NCBI RefSeq assembly: GCF_021462225.1
Contig: NC_061811.1
Span: 23,187,163 to 23,251,162 of the forward strand
Reading direction: 5' to 3'
DNA from: Girardinichthys multiradiatus
Lineage: Eukaryota; Chordata; Actinopteri; Cyprinodontiformes; Goodeidae
DNA length: 64,000 nucleotides
In this document: positions 11,601 through 21,700 of the stretch, piece after piece
How positions within the stretch are numbered: position 1 is the first letter of the stretch
Layout: every line of letters starts with the position of its first letter
Program-made: the position numbers and the translations under genes
Notes under the pieces: model-generated
Databases searched by the model: none
What the model was told of the DNA's origin: nothing
Seen by the model: the letters and a program-made list of their open reading frames with translations, nothing else

Positions 11601-14600
11601 TCTGCTTCGGTGTCTGAGATGTCAGGATTGTTTTGTTTTGTGGCACGAAGAACAAAAATCATCCCCACCATCACCACCCTAATTGTGATACAACGTGAAA
11701 GCCGCAGATATTCACTGTTCTTTCCGTGAGAAACACGTTAAAACTATTAGGGTTTGTAGTCGTTGTTATGATGCAATTGCTGTCACTGCTACTCCTGCAA
11801 ACTGGGGGGTATGCATTACACTGACCAAGCTCTTCAACTACTAGCTACTACAACTTCTACAGCTCTGTGCAGTTTATTATATTCTTCTCACACAACTGCT
11901 GCTAGCATACAGAACAATCTGGTTAAAAAAACATGTCTGCAAAAAGGTTGGTCTTTAACTGCTTAATTTAACTGCAGCACCCACTGTAGGTTTTCCTTGG
12001 AGAATTGATCTATTTTGAGGATTCAGGATGAAAACTGCAATGTTAACACAAGGTACTGAATATATATCCTGATATTACTTACAGCTTATATTTCTTAGTC
12101 AAAAATGTAGCCCTCTGATCACACTTTTTCTTACTTTCGTGATAGGGTCCCCATCATCTCTGCAAAGTACGTCATCTTTGACAAGGAGCTGCTTATCCCA
12201 GTGTTTTCAACCCAATGAGCCAAAAAGGCTTTACAATCTTTACAGTGTGCTTAGACAACATTCCCACAATAGAAGGAAGTAGCTGTTCCTGAACTTCCTA
12301 ATCAAGTAATTGATTGCATCTATTATTCATGACCTCCTTAGCCTGACATGAAGTTGTAAACTCAGCACAGCTTCTCTTCTTTCTAAATCTCTTCTCTTTG
12401 CTTACACTTCATCCTTTCCTCCACCCTTCCAACACACATCTAACTGCATAAGGCTTTGGAATTAGTTTACCAGCCTCTCAGTCTTCAAGTCTTGTACCCC
12501 TAAGCCCCAACTGCCAGTTTGTGTTTTGTTCAACGTGAGCAGCCAGACGTCTAGAGGCTACGCACTACAAGCCGTAGAGGCTGGCCCCCGCAGGCTCTGT
12601 ACTTGATCAGTCTCTGGGTAATGTCATTGCCACTTCCAGTCAGCAAAATAGCAATGTATTCCTACCTTTACAATGATTTAAAATGGAGCTGTGACAAGAT
12701 ATAAATCAATTCAGAGACAAGCAAAATGATACGGTGTTAAAAATGTTATATTATGTTCTGGTGTGATTAATACGTTTCCAATCAGTGTGAGATGAACGGG
12801 TTTACTGCTGTCCTGGGAATTGTAAAATTGAGAGCCATATGATCGGAAAAAAAAGCCACGTTTAAAAACTCATTCAGTTGGTCAGTAAATAAATTGTCCA
12901 GTTTCATGATCAGTGATCTAGAGGTGAAAGACAAAGAACTGGAAGGCCAAAATTGACTGGTGAATCTCTAGTTTCTGAGACTTGGGAACCTGACTATCCC
13001 TAGTTTAAATTTACAAAAACAAACAAAGAAAATCACTAATAAGTAAAGTAAACAAATAAACTACTCAAACAGCTCCGTCAACCTCAACTTTTTAAATGGG
13101 CAAAACCTATTTTTCAGTTATTAATGCTTTGATGCATAAACATTAGGATAATTTAAAACTACTACCTCCCTGACAGATCCTGCAGCACATTTTTTTCTCT
13201 TTTATCTGACATAGTCCTTAAAAAAATATAAAACACATAGAATCAGTCAAAATCTGAATCAACAGGTAAAAATTACAGAAAAATGGAAATCGTATTGGCC
13301 AGGAAAACTCCAATCGGTGCATCTCCAGTCAAAATTTGGCCAGAAAACATGCAATTGCGATGGTTCCTGAATATTGCAATGAAAATATTGATTACTAATA
13401 ACACAAGTTTTTCGTACTCTTTTCTTTCATCACACTGTCCCCACCACTCTTTGTAAGTTTTGGCATCTAAAAATACACTTTGTGTGTAGACATCAAGGGC
13501 ACGGGAAGCCTATTCAAGAGGCCCAGTATACGTTTGGCATGCAGAATTTTAATGCACTTTAATTATATCCTAATAAATATTTCTCCCCAGCAATCCTTTG
13601 CAATTCTGATATTGCACCCATTAATATTACGATGACGAGTGCAATTTATTATATTGTGTAGCTCTAGTTGAAAAGATGGAATATACAGTCCAGTCTTCAA
13701 GTTAAACTGAATATGTAAAAATCTTGCCAATATAAACACACTGTGGAAACTCCAAAATCCTCAGATTCAATGTGCGTGTAAAATAAAAGACGAGAGATGT
13801 AATCAGAGATGGGAATAGTCCGATTTTTGCTTAATCGTCTCTGATCAATGATCGACAGGCCAAAAATATTCTCTTCCTTTTTTTTTTTTTTTTATTCTTA
13901 AAATGTTTTTAAACTAAAAACGCCCACTTTATTTGTTCAGTAAACATATCAACCAACATGTACTCTGATTTACTTCGTAGGCTAAATAAAAAAAGATGTA
14001 ATAAAGGTTAGGGGCGTACATAAATTGGAAAAATCATGTAACCACTTCATTTTGTGTTGGAAAAACAAAGCACTCTATCGGTTATCTGGCACCACCTTGT
14101 TTTCTTTTTATCTTTCTTAGTTAACAAAAAGTGAAAAACCAGTTCAGACCTCAAAGAAAACCAAAAATCAGTATCAGCAAGGAAAAGCCTAATCAGTGCA
14201 TCTCTGGTCCATGTAATAGCTAATGCAGTCCACACTTCTGTTCAGGCTTTATGGTAAACTAGATATGTACGGATCTTGCCAGATTAACACACCTTGCCCT
14301 TTATTAAACCTACAGATTTAGCAGGCATGTAAACAAAGAGAAATTCTACATCTATTCAAAATGACCAAGTCACTAAGCTCCTCAATCTCTGCAATATTAC
14401 CATCAAAAACAGTGTCTGTAGCCAAGAAATCACCATATCAATGGCACATGCCAAAACAACCCTGCCCTGCACTTTCCCTCCAAAGATCATGCCAGATAAA
14501 CCCCGAATCAGAGAGAAATTAACAAATGCTTGACATTTGCTCAACATCCATTATTCTGACACTTCTTCAGAATTTCAAAAGGCTGAACGCATGCTTAATC

Positions 14601-17600
14601 AACATTCATATTCCCAGGGCGAGCTGCAGCACCATATTGCAGCCCGCCTCAGTGCTGATGAAAACGGCACATTAGGGCTCGATTCGAAAAGCATTCAGCG
14701 CCTTGTCACCAGGGAACTGTGTGTGAATGTGTGTGTGAGAGAATATAAGGGGGGATCACACTTTACTGTTTAAGCATTTTCCTAAAACAGGGGCATCTGC
14801 CCTTTTCCACTCACCCTCTGGTTTCTATGACTGTGAAGGGAAAATTGGGGGGGGGGGTTTGAATGGCACTTTAGAAAGGTGTTTGAGCGTGCATGTACGT
14901 GTGTGCAAGGGGGTGATCATTACATCCAAATTCATTCATGATAGCACAGAAGGACACAGAGGACCCTCACTTACCCTTCATCTCTATCTTACCCTCCTTG
15001 CACTGATTCTCTCTGGGGACAGGCGGCAGAAGGACTTGGGGTCCCCTCTGGATCTGAGGGAAGTCAGGGAAGGCCTCAGAGAGCAGCTCATCATTTCCAA
15101 TTCTAATATGAGGACCTTGATGGGACTGATGTCACAGCATTGCCTTCACTGGCCTGCTGCCTAGCCACAGTCCAGAAACTAGACAGGACATCAGGACTGG
15201 CTACGAGGAGGGCAGGAAAGACGGAGCAAAATGAGAGGGGGGGGTTAATATTTGCATGCCCCTCTATTGTGAGTGGGGGTAAAAAGTGACAGCACCGTGT
15301 CCAATTCGTATCCCCCAGAGCAGCCCGGCCCCGGCAAGAGAGGCCAGGCTGACAGATGACTCCCAACATCTGTGTTATGCAGCCGTTACAGATGAGGGAC
15401 TCCACATCGCAATCGCTCTCTCTGTCTGTCTATGGGACACTCCTTCTCTCCTCCCACTATTGCTTTTCAGAGAAGAACTAAAAGACTGACAGACCATCCA
15501 TGGAAATTACCCTGAAATGGTCTATAACAACCTTCTTGTTCAAAGTTTAAAATTTCTTCCCTTCGAGCCCCCAATCAAATGCAATGACTGTGAAATGGGT
15601 TTGAACTCAATAACTTGACCATAATGATTATTCTTTTATACTATCATTTATTTGATTTATGTTAATAAATCAAATAAAAAAAAGATTAAGATTGACATTT
15701 TTTACATAAAAACATAAATGTATTCAAATCACTTAATATCTCAAATGCAAAAATATTTTAGAACCTCCTATGTAAACAACAGGAGGGAAATACATTTAAG
15801 TAATTTCCATTTTTGGATTTTGGACTTTTTAGATTGGACATTGCCCAGTTACAAGAATCAAGGTATATCAAGGTTTTAGAAACTTTATCCTTTCTTTTCA
15901 TTTCTACAGTACTACATCGGCAGTCGGCTAGCTGAAAGAAGGCCACTACGCTTTTCAATCACTAGAATAAAAGACAAATTCAGATGTTCCGAAATAATTC
16001 GATTGGAAAAATCACAAACAGACCTGGTGTCCACATTAAAGGAGTGCCTCACATTACCCATATTAAGCCAAAGCCATTATAAAACTACAGACGCAAAGCT
16101 AATAGTCTAATGAAAAGGTTTGATATTCTGAGCAATCATCACTGAAAAGCAACATTGGCAAGTGATTAGTCTATATTTGTGCTTGAATCTGTGTATCTGC
16201 ATCAAAATAATAATGCACAAATGTGAAAATCAATTTTTTAATGTAATAACTAGGGCTGAAAGATTTAATCTAATTAATCGTGGTTAATCGATTATTGAAA
16301 TAAACCTCAACTAATTTAGTAAACGAATAATTGTTAACTGAAGTATACAGACTCTAAAACATGCTATTTGCTGAAAGAACAACCCATTCAGAGCAGTTAT
16401 TAAGCCAAAAACTGTACAGAAAATATATACATTTTGCATTTAGCATAAAAAACCTTGTTTGTTGATAAATATGTTCTCTCCAGAACTCTTTAAGTGGCTT
16501 TAAGTAGCTATAGCTTCACCTGGTTCAAATTCTGTAAAAAATCTCCTCTTAAGCACCTTTTGGTATCTGATAAGTAATCGATTAATGAAAAAAAAAAATA
16601 ATCGAAAGATTCGATTAGCAAAATAATCGTTAGTTGCAGCCCTAGTAATGACCACTATATTTTATTAATTTTGCAGTGATGGAAAGACTTCTGTTGCTTT
16701 TCTGTTTTAAATAAATGTGACTATCATGCTATGTCTCTTTGTTTTAAAGTTCTGTTATTACTCTGAAACTATGATGTTTTTATTTAAGGTTATCATAATA
16801 GCCTATGCCTATTTAAGATATAAAAACATACATGTCTGTATTTCAAAAAACAAACTGCAGCTACGTATTATTACATATATTAGGACAGTTAAATTCCTCT
16901 ATTATTTCTCACAAATAAAACACTTTGACTCCTTAAATAAATTGTTCCGAAAGTCTTAAATTCTGTCATGGTGGGAGCGTCACATTTCTTTTAATGCCAG
17001 TAAGTAAACAATGCAATTCTAATTGGAAATACTCATTATTATTACCAAACCTGCATTAAAATGGATCTACCTCTGTAATGTATGAGTCTGCCGTTAACTC
17101 ACCCTTTTTTTGTATTGCAAATCCCTGAATACAATGATCTAACACCTTAATACCTGTTGGCTCTATCCCCCCTGCCCATTATAACCAACCTATTCTTTTA
17201 CCCATTATTTTATTGCAGGCTTGTCCACAACAAACCGCCAGCTCACCCCCACCTCAACCCCTCCCTGGCCAATATTTACGCAGTGGCATGGCTCCCACAC
17301 GGTCCGAAGGGACAGGAGGGGTGTGGGGCGGCTGACTGCTGTGCCTGAGCGCATGCTAAGAGATGATGGATGGCCTAGTCGATATGTTGTGTCTTAAGAG
17401 CCTGATTTCCTGCCAGTCCAATCACTAACCCTCCAGAGCCCAGCTCAGCTGATTGGACAACCAGAATAATTTCGCAGGCTGTGAAAACACTGCTGCCGTG
17501 CCTGTCTGTCACTCCCAGTGACGAGACTCAGGATTTTAAAGAGCAAGGACCTCCCCAGGATTGGTTTAGGTGAATGAAATAATAACAATAACCAGCAAGA

Positions 17601-20600
17601 CTAAACAAAGGACCAAGCACCTCTGGGAGAAAAAGATTGTGCAGAATTATTGTAGGCTGATATTTTCCTTTCATCATTATACCCAGCAGTAATACTTTCA
17701 TAAAAAGGTATTTGGACAGTTTAATGGCTCAGAAAACAAAATGAAAAAGAAGAAAAACAATAAGGAGTTTCCAACTGTTGTGTCCTAAACAAGCACAATA
17801 CTGCATACACATGACATTCAGTAAAACGCTGACAGAGAGGGAACAAAGGCTGAGTGAAGCTGCGCCGAATCCCCTTTAGGGTGCTGATACTTTCTTCTAG
17901 ATTGGTGATTAGGACACAATGGAAGTAGGAAGCTCCAAATACATGCGACTTTGTAAGTGACCTCGACGGGATCAGCCGTGGTGTCCTGGTGGCCTTGGGG
18001 GATTACACATGTTGCATTCAATAAAGTAAGGGCCCTCAGTGTCAAGGAGAAAGGCAAACACAACCATTAACCTCTCTCTTCGATTTCTGGATGCACCAGT
18101 GCTGCATGGCAAATCACCACCTAATGCTAGGGCTAAAACAGAAACCTGCGAGGAATTAAATAGTGATCACAGAGACTACATTTCATTGGATTATTCGTGT
18201 TTTAAAGATCTAAATAAGGCATATGAAGGTTGTGTATACAAAATACACATTTATTCAGTCGGGAAAAATTACCATGAAAAGAAAATTGTTTGCAGAATTA
18301 TTGGTGCCCCTCAGCAGTACAACTCCATTTTATGATGGGATAGCATATATTCTTCAATACAATTTCAGAAGGTGGGAGCATATAGAGATCTCTTTGCACA
18401 GTTTTCTAGATCATCCACTTGTATGCTCTTTTCTCTTCAGCTTATCCAACAGATTTTCTATAGGATTTGTACTGGGGAGTGAGACTGCCATGGAAGAAGG
18501 TAGATTGTACATCCAGTGAACCATTTGTGTTGATTAGGGCATTTGTGATAAATATCCTACTGAAAGACCCAATGATGACCTATTATCTGGTTTCTGGTAG
18601 AGTCCACCAATAGGTATGTTTAAAAAAGCACTGGAGAATTGACTGCTAACTGGAATTGTGGCCAATATACAGTTGTGCCCTAAACTGAATCTCAATAATC
18701 TGATCTTTTCCGATGCTTTAACACACTGAGCAACCAAGTCACATCAACAATAGTCTTGCTTGTGAATGCTGTTACTAAAGAGAGATGGGGCAAAGTTAGC
18801 TATTATTGCTATCAGTGAGGCGTTTAAAAGTCAAGTCAGTAGAAGACGTAAGTTAAAGTACTGTTTTTACCATATGCTGAGACAAAAAGGCATTTCATTC
18901 AGGTCGAGAGAAAGTGAGAGAGACTTTCTGTAGATAACAAGAAGACTATCACACTACAGTAAAGTTGCTCTGTCGTATACTTTCGAGCTTTCAACTTCTG
19001 TCTGTAATCGAAAATGCTGGATTTGGAAACATTTGAAATCATTTTGAAATCTCAGAGTTAAGGTAATGATCTACATTTTCTAGATAACATACGTTAAAAC
19101 TTCTGGTTTTGTTATAACCGTGCTAATCACTAATGTGGGGTGCTAAACTAGTTTAAAAAGTTAACCCTCAAATGATTTTACTGCTTGTTTAAAAATAACA
19201 GTAAAACTCTGTTTTAATGTGACTGCTCTCGGACACTGCCCTTGGTAAATGACGAGTCTTAAAACAAATATATATTTTAAATGCTGTTCTTATGTTTTCC
19301 TATAATTCTTAGAGATTCAAAATGGACTAAAATCAGTATTTGCAAGTTAAATCTTCACAAAAACCCAAGTTAAGAAACCAGACACAGAAATCAGTGCATC
19401 CCTATGGAGACCTGACAACCTCATGACAGAGCCAGCCCGAAGTACAAGCAAACAATGCCACTGCTTCGGTTCCTCTGCTGACCTGAAGGCCCCAATTTTA
19501 CTACAATTCAGGTAGGACAGGTTTACAAATGCATCAGTGGTGTACACACCAAGGAAAACCATTGTAATTCAAAAGTATGTTAAGAGTCAGATTTAATTGT
19601 TAATTTAACAGTTTCTGCTGCTTGTGTGAGCTGGGGTCACATGTAGGGATGGGTACCGAATTCCGTCAGTACTTCCCGTAAAATCAAACGGTACCATGTT
19701 TCGGTACTTAAAACAGATCATTGTAACATTGAAGGAGTGGAAGAGTGGACGACTAGAAGGCGCTCATAGGTATGGCTCCACTTTTCAAAATGCGATGCAG
19801 ATTACACTCCCTGCAATATTTGTGACGCAAAGCGCAAGGCCAGAGGAGGAATACTTCTAATCTGAGAAAGCACCTGGTTAAGCACCAGATTTTTCTCTAG
19901 GCTGAAGAGTGCATAATTTTTGACAGCCAAATTGTACTAGTTTGTAAGTAGATAAAAGTATTGCACTAATTTCCATGGTTACTTATGGGAAAAAAGCATG
20001 AAAATTTGACCCTCCCTCCCAAACTTTACAGAGTCTGTGACATTAGTGTGTTCTCTCTGTACTTGGAAGTCAAAAGAAGTTCTCAGTCACAAATACAACA
20101 GAACTGCCCCATTAAGTTGGAATTAACACTAGGAAAGGTGGGGATCGCAGAGCAGCCATGAGTTCAGGATCCACTGTGTCAGCCGCATCTATGAAGTGTT
20201 GGAAATGTTGAAGGTATAAACTATTTATTAGCAATTCTGACATAAAGTACTGCATTAACTTTATTTGTAAACAAGTTCCTTCAGAGTTTAAAACCCATAA
20301 AATGCAAACAAATACATTGTTTGGCAAGTTATAGCTAGCACCACAACAATTCCACTGGTTTTTTCAACTTGCAATTAGAATGTGGTCAGCTTGGGCTTGA
20401 TGACATCCCCAGATCCAAGCTTTAACTTGCAGGTAAAATCAAACGCAGCATCACTGTAAAGGGCCTAACTACAAGTGTCCTCCCAGATGAAATTCTGTTT
20501 AGAGTCTCATACAACCTTGCATCTGCCCTACCCCCGGATGCCACACTTTGCTGCAATCATCTAACAATGTGCTTTGGAGATTTTTTCTAAATAAAATGTC

Positions 20601-21209
20601 ATAACCTCATGTTCACTGTACAGCGAGGTAACTATGGATCTAGCCTATTTCTCCTGTGTCATGTCATGTTTATACCTCCGGGAAACAAAAAGGTATTACA
20701 GGGGGAAAAAGTTACAAATGATAAGTTCCTAAAAACTCTGATCAACTTAATAAAAGTAAACATAATAAAAAACGCTTAAGTTACACTTAAAGGCATTGTT
20801 AGGGGTACAAACACATTAGCTACAGTTGACATGATTTTACCAATGGAATAAATGCACTCAAATTAAATGCTGGATTTACAGCGCGAGATAATGCAGTTGC
20901 AACAAAAGATGATCACGTTTATTTTATGGATTTTTACACATTTTTACCAGGGTTTCCAATCGAGTTTATTGTGTTGCCCTACCTAACATATGTGGTTTCA
21001 ATTCAGAAATAATGACTCATTGTTTAATGCTATTTGACAAAGGCAATACAACGAAGAGCAATACATTTTTGGATAAAACGGATACATGTGGCTCAGTGCA
21101 CAACTTACTAAGGGAATCTGTCTTTCAGCATCTTCATGCATTGCCGTGTAGGTCTCAGCTTTTCAGTCCACCTCACTATCTCTTTATACTCAGCTCGGGA
21201 CAGCCTCAT
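2563..21209 (-). CDS. cdin1: cdin1 (CDAN1-interacting nuclease 1), 5' part, coding exons 2-5
   Basis: Coding exons, in transcript order, are 21209-21109, 5062-5017, 3518-3454 and 2623-2563. Spliced, they give 91 residues with no stop, and the phases agree at every junction (TA|T gives Tyr34; AG|G gives Arg71). The product starts MRLSRAEYKEIV and contains PTRQCMKML, SQSTLLSIFS, YYQRYL and LELANE. These match the N-terminal region of human CDIN1/C15orf41 (PTRQ, ATLLSIFSQEYQ, YYQRYL, LDLANEVD) in order and spacing. The family is about 280 residues long. An N-terminal helical/HTH-like region precedes a PD-(D/E)XK-type nuclease domain; the protein binds codanin-1, and human mutations cause congenital dyserythropoietic anaemia type Ib. 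Only the N-terminal third is here; the nuclease exons lie beyond position 1. Intron 2 is 16 kb, intron 3 1.5 kb and intron 4 0.8 kb. The identification is from remembered family sequence, not a search. Confidence 0.88.
2690..3080. promoter_or_regulatory. candidate conserved non-coding element in cdin1 intron 4
   Basis: Unique sequence of balanced composition, with no repeat and no coding frame. It contains homeodomain/POU-like cores (ATGCTAAT, CTAATTGCAATATGCAAA). Called on composition and motif density only; conservation was not tested. Confidence 0.35.
3454..3518 (-). CDS. cdin1: cdin1 exon 4
   Basis: A 65-bp exon with acceptor TCTATTTTGACAG and donor GTATTT. It carries 21 codons plus AG. 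It encodes KRTKRTISRHH followed by a segment ending ERYYQ; human has KRTHAKHH...YYQRYL. The repeated KRT at the start is a small difference from human that I cannot resolve without other fish sequences. Confidence 0.9.
4270..4740. promoter_or_regulatory. candidate conserved non-coding element in cdin1 intron 3
   Basis: A unique, GC-balanced stretch between exons 3 and 4 that includes the nested inverted repeat at 4556-4623. Open frames across it carry no recognisable protein and are on the strand opposite to cdin1. An enhancer or a structured element is possible; conservation is untested. Confidence 0.38.
4556..4623. repeat. nested inverted repeat in cdin1 intron 3
   Basis: Outer arms GATGATAAATG (4556-4566) and CATTTATCATC (4613-4623) are perfect complements. 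Inside, and abutting the right arm, lies a perfect 7-bp hairpin GCCACTG-GCGG-CAGTGGC (4595-4612). Outward the pairing continues imperfectly (CTGTCAGTGG against CGCTGTCAG). The left part of the interior is unpaired, so this is not a standard microRNA precursor. Confidence 0.75.
5017..5062 (-). CDS. cdin1: cdin1 exon 3
   Basis: A 46-bp exon with acceptor TTATTTGTTCCAG and donor GTTAGA. The first base completes a Tyr codon with the two bases left by exon 2; then come 15 codons reading HSQSTLLSIFSLEYQ. The human protein has QSQATLLSIFSQEYQ at this point, so length and sequence both fit. The exon ends in phase 0, as exon 4 requires. Confidence 0.9.
5063..6821 (-). other. cdin1 intron 2, exon-3-proximal part
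   Basis: Unique sequence with no recognised element. A poly(A) run lies near 6596-6615. Short frames here carry no known domain. Confidence 0.55.
6871..7471 (-). mobile_element. 5'-truncated non-LTR retrotransposon, reverse-transcriptase C-terminal part
   Basis: Minus-strand translation gives EYKYLGVHLDNRLEW, then a frame containing RSFGVCSKML, KAGSVL and KTERYRRSFLP. This is the C-terminal region of a common teleost LINE family of the CR1/L2/Rex1 type; the clade is uncertain. The 3' end is a short (GAATT)n tail at 6871-6886. It sits inside the Tc1 element, so it inserted after it. Truncated and inactive. Confidence 0.8.
7472..7826. mobile_element. hAT-type MITE with perfect 8-bp target duplication
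   Basis: A 355-bp element with ends TAGGGCTGCACGATAT and ATATATTGTGCAGCCCTA, flanked on both sides by ACTGAGAC (7464-7471 and 7827-7834). The 8-bp duplication and TAGGG termini define a non-autonomous hAT element. No coding capacity. Confidence 0.9.
9208..13239 (-). other. cdin1 intron 2, middle part, with a candidate conserved element at 9590-10130
   Basis: Mostly unique sequence. At 9590-10130 there are many ATTA/TAAT cores and no repeat, consistent with a regulatory element. From 10.8 to 12.7 kb there are pyrimidine-rich stretches and a minus-strand AATAAA near 10825. Two short minus-strand frames (about 12110-12210 and 12545-12660) look faintly coding but match nothing I know. Confidence 0.4.
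13240..13330. mobile_element. hAT-like terminal fragment
   Basis: Ends ATCGGTGCATCTC, the terminal inverted repeat type CAGAGATGCACCGAT of Charlie-like hAT elements. Related termini occur at 14130-14214 and 19330-19405. No partner terminus was identified. Confidence 0.4.
13350..13666. mobile_element. decayed copy of the 7472-7826 hAT MITE family
   Basis: The right half shares AGCAATCCTTT.CAAT.TGA(A/T)ATTGCAC with the MITE at 7472 and ends ATATTGTGTAGCTCTA, a mutated TIR. The left end is poorly preserved. Confidence 0.6.
13805..14214. mobile_element. probable degraded hAT element
   Basis: It starts CAGAGATGGGAATAG and ends AATCAGTGCATCTCTG, giving imperfect inverted termini. No clear 8-bp duplication. 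No protein relic seen. Confidence 0.4.
14370..14740. promoter_or_regulatory. candidate conserved non-coding element in cdin1 intron 2
   Basis: Unique, balanced sequence, with the segment 14580-14710 richest in GC. A plus-strand frame of 78 codons is open but has no recognisable domain and no splice context. Called on composition only. Confidence 0.33.
14741..16250 (-). other. cdin1 intron 2, unique sequence with short G tracts
   Basis: Holds G runs near 14847-14856 and 15237-15243 and a GC-richer stretch at 15000-15430 with overlapping short frames on both strands, none recognised. The palindrome at 15647-15678 is listed separately. Confidence 0.4.
15647..15678. repeat. perfect 13-bp-arm palindrome
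   Basis: Arms TTTATTTGATTTA (15647-15659) and TAAATCAAATAAA (15666-15678) are perfect complements around TGTTAA. It could form a cruciform or be a relic of a small MITE. The AT-rich sequence makes chance a possibility. Confidence 0.7.
16251..16644. mobile_element. hAT-type MITE with 8-bp target duplication
   Basis: A 394-bp element starting TAGGGCTGAAAGATT and ending ATCGTTAGTTGCAGCCCTA. Flanks are GTAATAAC (16243-16250) and GTAATGAC (16645-16652), an 8-bp duplication with one change. The subterminal TAATCGATTA repeats are typical of a teleost hAT family. Non-coding. Confidence 0.85.
17340..17560. promoter_or_regulatory. candidate conserved non-coding element in cdin1 intron 2
   Basis: Unique GC-balanced sequence containing two CCAATC/GATTGG sites (17419 and 17451 areas) and no frame of interest. 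Regulatory role inferred only. Confidence 0.3.
18245..18620 (-). mobile_element. decayed Tc1-like transposon fragment, different family
   Basis: Antisense transposase relics resemble a Tc1 family with internal text such as CTTATCCAACAGAT, GACTGCCATGGAAGAAGG, GTCCAGTGAACCATT.GTGTTGAT and GACCCAATGA.GACCTATT. The left edge reads TTATTGGTGCCCCTCAGCAG. Ends and frame are lost. Confidence 0.55.
19330..19405. mobile_element. hAT-like terminal fragment
   Basis: Ends GAAATCAGTGCATCCCTA, the reverse of a TAGGGATGCAC..-type terminus. Only one end is recognisable. Confidence 0.35.
19644..19900 (+). pseudogene. hAT element 5' end with broken BED zinc-finger exon
   Basis: It starts TAGGGATGGGTACCGAATTC, a hAT terminal repeat. 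At 19773-19887 the plus strand reads WLHFSKCDADYTPCNICDAK, then a 1-bp frameshift near 19850, then SNLRKHLVKH. That is a BED-type finger (Cys pair in CNIC, His pair in KHLVKH) as found in hAT transposases and ZBED proteins. The catalytic and dimerisation regions are absent, so it is a relic. Confidence 0.7.
19901..21108 (-). other. cdin1 intron 2, exon-2-proximal part
   Basis: No repeat recognised. Short frames at 20130-20211 (plus) and 20112-20200 (minus) look coding-like but do not fit the phase needed after exon 2 and match nothing I know. Confidence 0.45.
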
Positions 21210-21228
21210 TCTTCAGCTTCTACCGTAT
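21109..21228 (-). CDS. cdin1: cdin1 exon 2, containing the start codon
   Basis: The acceptor at 21229-21230 follows a long pyrimidine tract ending TTTTTTATAG. The donor at 21108-21103 is a perfect GTAAGT. The ATG is at 21209-21207, with A at -3 and an in-frame TGA six bases upstream, which fixes the start inside this exon. It encodes 33 residues plus two bases of the next codon. Residues 20-33 (PTRQCMKMLKDRFP) are the best match to the human N-terminus (PTRQ...RFP). The 5' 19 bases are untranslated. Confidence 0.88.
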
Positions 21229-21474
21229 CTATAAAAAACAAAGAACAGAGAAATGAGATTAATTCCGTCAGGAGTCTGGTGTTAGGAGGAAAACTGACAA
21301 CAGTCAGATTGAGCTGCTAATCATCCTTAGCTTCATGTTAACAATACACATCGCGGTAAATGCCTCGCACAAACATTTCCTTCTATCCATACAGACTAAT
21401 TACACGTCTCACTAATACACCATGCAGTAAAAGAGCATTCGGGATGGTTAAATACTATGTTTTTGGTTGTTTAC

Positions 21475-21515
21475 CCTCAATTCCTGCTGCCTGGGGATAA
21501 CCTCCGATAGCTGCT
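21475..21515 (-). other. cdin1: cdin1 exon 1, 5' untranslated (5' end approximate)
   Basis: The transcript side of the CCAAT cluster ends in GGAATTGAGG followed by a GTAAAC donor (21474-21469). This defines a 246-bp intron (21229-21474) that ends in the excellent acceptor of exon 2. No ATG is needed here because the exon 2 ATG has an in-frame stop before it. The transcription start is inferred at roughly 21490-21520 from its distance to the last CCAAT box; there is no TATA box. Confidence 0.6.
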
Positions 21516-21700
21516 TCCCGCTAGGAAGTTGAAGCAGTGGTGTTTTGGAGAAGAGCGCTTTGATTGGCTCATCAGTCCCCAGATTCCAGTAAACCGGTAG
21601 ATGATTGGTTATTTGGGACCATAGGGCGGTGTGAAGGTAAATTCTATTGGTTCCAGCGTCTCTCTCTGCAGTTGAAGGCGTGCACAAGTGCTGTCTCAGT
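21500..21700. promoter_or_regulatory. cdin1 promoter, probably bidirectional, with three CCAAT boxes
   Basis: ATTGG (CCAAT on the minus strand) occurs at 21563-21567, 21604-21608 and 21646-21650, start-to-start spacings of 41 and 42 bp. A GGGCGG box lies at 21624-21629. There is no TATA box. CCAAT boxes are the NF-Y site, and clusters with regular spacing are typical of TATA-less, often divergent promoters. On the minus side the cluster stands directly upstream of cdin1 exon 1. On the plus side an initiator-like TCAGTTC (21696-21702) is followed by a consensus donor at 21759. Confidence 0.72.

Noticed and set aside
14970..15060. Minus-strand exon between CCTCAG and GTAAGA at about 14987-15055
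   Set aside because: Good splice sites, but it would create a stop when joined to exon 2 and has no CDIN1 similarity.
20130..20211. Plus-strand 81-bp segment (HEFRIHCVSRIYEVLEML) as an exon
   Set aside because: The acceptor has no pyrimidine tract, no neighbouring exon was found, and the opposite strand is equally open.
20112..20327. Minus-strand frame ending ...DTVDPELMAALRSPPFL as a further cdin1 exon
   Set aside because: Its acceptor needs a one-base phase, whereas exon 2 ends with two bases. The real exon 3 at 5017-5062 fits phase and family sequence.
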